DNA from: an uncultured Candidatus Melainabacteria bacterium
GTDB taxonomy: Bacteria > Cyanobacteriota > Vampirovibrionia > Gastranaerophilales > Gastranaerophilaceae
Direction of reading: 5' to 3'
DNA: 64,000 bases
Assembly (NCBI GenBank): GCA_934718135.1
Contig: CAKUZW010000003.1
Coordinates: 186,001-250,000, forward strand
The notes beneath the pieces were generated by a model that worked only from the letters and a program-made list of their open reading frames with translations, was not told the DNA's origin and made no database searches. Position 1 is the first letter of the stretch. The number at the start of each line of letters is the position of its first letter. Both the position numbers and the translations under genes were made by a program. Positions 63,842-64,000 of the stretch are shown in pieces.

Positions 63842-64000
63842 TGAAAATTTTGCCAATAATTAAACGAATTATAAAACCACGTAGAAAAATCTCAGAATCT
63901 GCAACAGTTGCGAAGCCTATTTCTTTGGCTTCGCAACCTGAAATCAAACAAGAGAAAAACCCATTCTTAGAATATATTTATGACATGTATGAAAAAGATG
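63841..64000 (+). CDS. hypothetical protein, 3' cut by window end
   Basis: At least 53 codons from ATG 63841, which shares one base with the previous stop. The visible part MKILPIIKRIIKPRRKISES is basic, followed by ATVAKPISLASQPEIKQEK and NPFLEYIYDMYEKD. The codon run is open to the window end. GGAGCA in the previous gene's end may serve as its ribosome site. No function can be given. Confidence 0.6.
   Translation, partial: MKILPIIKRIIKPRRKISESATVAKPISLASQPEIKQEKNPFLEYIYDMYEKD

Noticed and set aside
1..64000. CRISPR array, tRNA or rRNA genes
   Set aside because: I saw no regularly spaced short repeats, and no tRNA T-loop-like (GGTTCGAATCC) or rRNA stretches. The repeats present are irregular and palindromic.

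Overview
Organism. The window is AT-rich and gene-dense, with short spacers and many overlapping start and stop codons. Every gene reads with TAA, TAG and TGA as stops. The gene content is that of a Gram-negative-type, fermentative anaerobe: an MCE/MlaD-family protein, a TonB-like protein, a GyrB with the Gram-negative type insertion, a group B-like [FeFe] hydrogenase and a VKOR-thioredoxin fusion of the kind known in cyanobacteria. Many prepilin-like proteins share the N-terminal pattern FTLAE(T/V)LITLGIIG. Together this suggests a gut lineage of non-photosynthetic Cyanobacteria (Vampirovibrionia/Melainabacteria, Gastranaerophilales-like). The assignment is inference from gene content, not from a marker search.

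Layout. 1-5.6 kb is a plus-strand cell-envelope operon (murC-murB-ddl-ftsQ-prenyl synthase-lepB). 5.6-9.4 kb is a minus-strand run (small hypothetical, TonB-like, mtnA, membrane protein, ruvC, prepilin). 9.5-18.6 kb holds an XRE regulator, a lone FliI/YscN-type ATPase, metG, an OppD-type ATPase, an MntP-like exporter, a DUF4127-like protein, ubiE/menG and hpf. 18.9-23.6 kb carries two XRE/prepilin modules around a D-lactate-dehydrogenase-like gene. 23.7-26.4 kb has map and two unknowns. 26.4-30.7 kb is a redox cluster (fixX, fixC, [FeFe] hydrogenase, NuoE-like ferredoxin). Next come gyrB, a fourth prepilin/XRE module, corA, an EamA transporter, an MCE protein and upp. 39-45 kb has an 821-residue unknown and two LysM cell-wall hydrolases. 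44.7-58.6 kb is a long minus-strand stretch broken by a plus-strand GH57 amylase; it includes an asparaginase, an MshEN-like protein, TPR proteins, queH, VKOR-Trx, an Na+/alanine symporter, nadB-nadC and anmK. 59-64 kb holds a WYL-like pair, der, repeats and three unknown small genes, the last cut by the window end.

How it fits together. The envelope theme is strong: peptidoglycan precursors, division, signal peptidase, murein recycling, LysM hydrolases and an oxidative-folding enzyme. The hydrogenase, ferredoxins, lactate dehydrogenase-like gene, amylase, asparaginase and alanine uptake point to sugar and amino-acid fermentation with hydrogen metabolism.

Main observation. All four prepilin-like genes are divergent neighbours of an XRE-family HTH gene (four of four). 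In all four, the DNA encoding the leader before the FTLAE processing site is made wholly or partly of a dispersed repeat family. In two genes this adds leaders of about 156 and 164 residues without a stop codon. The repeats form composites of about 390-710 bp with purine-rich inverted ends (TTAAGGG...AATAAGTTCGTTAC). They also occur away from prepilin genes, at 11.3, 28.5 and 62.4 kb.
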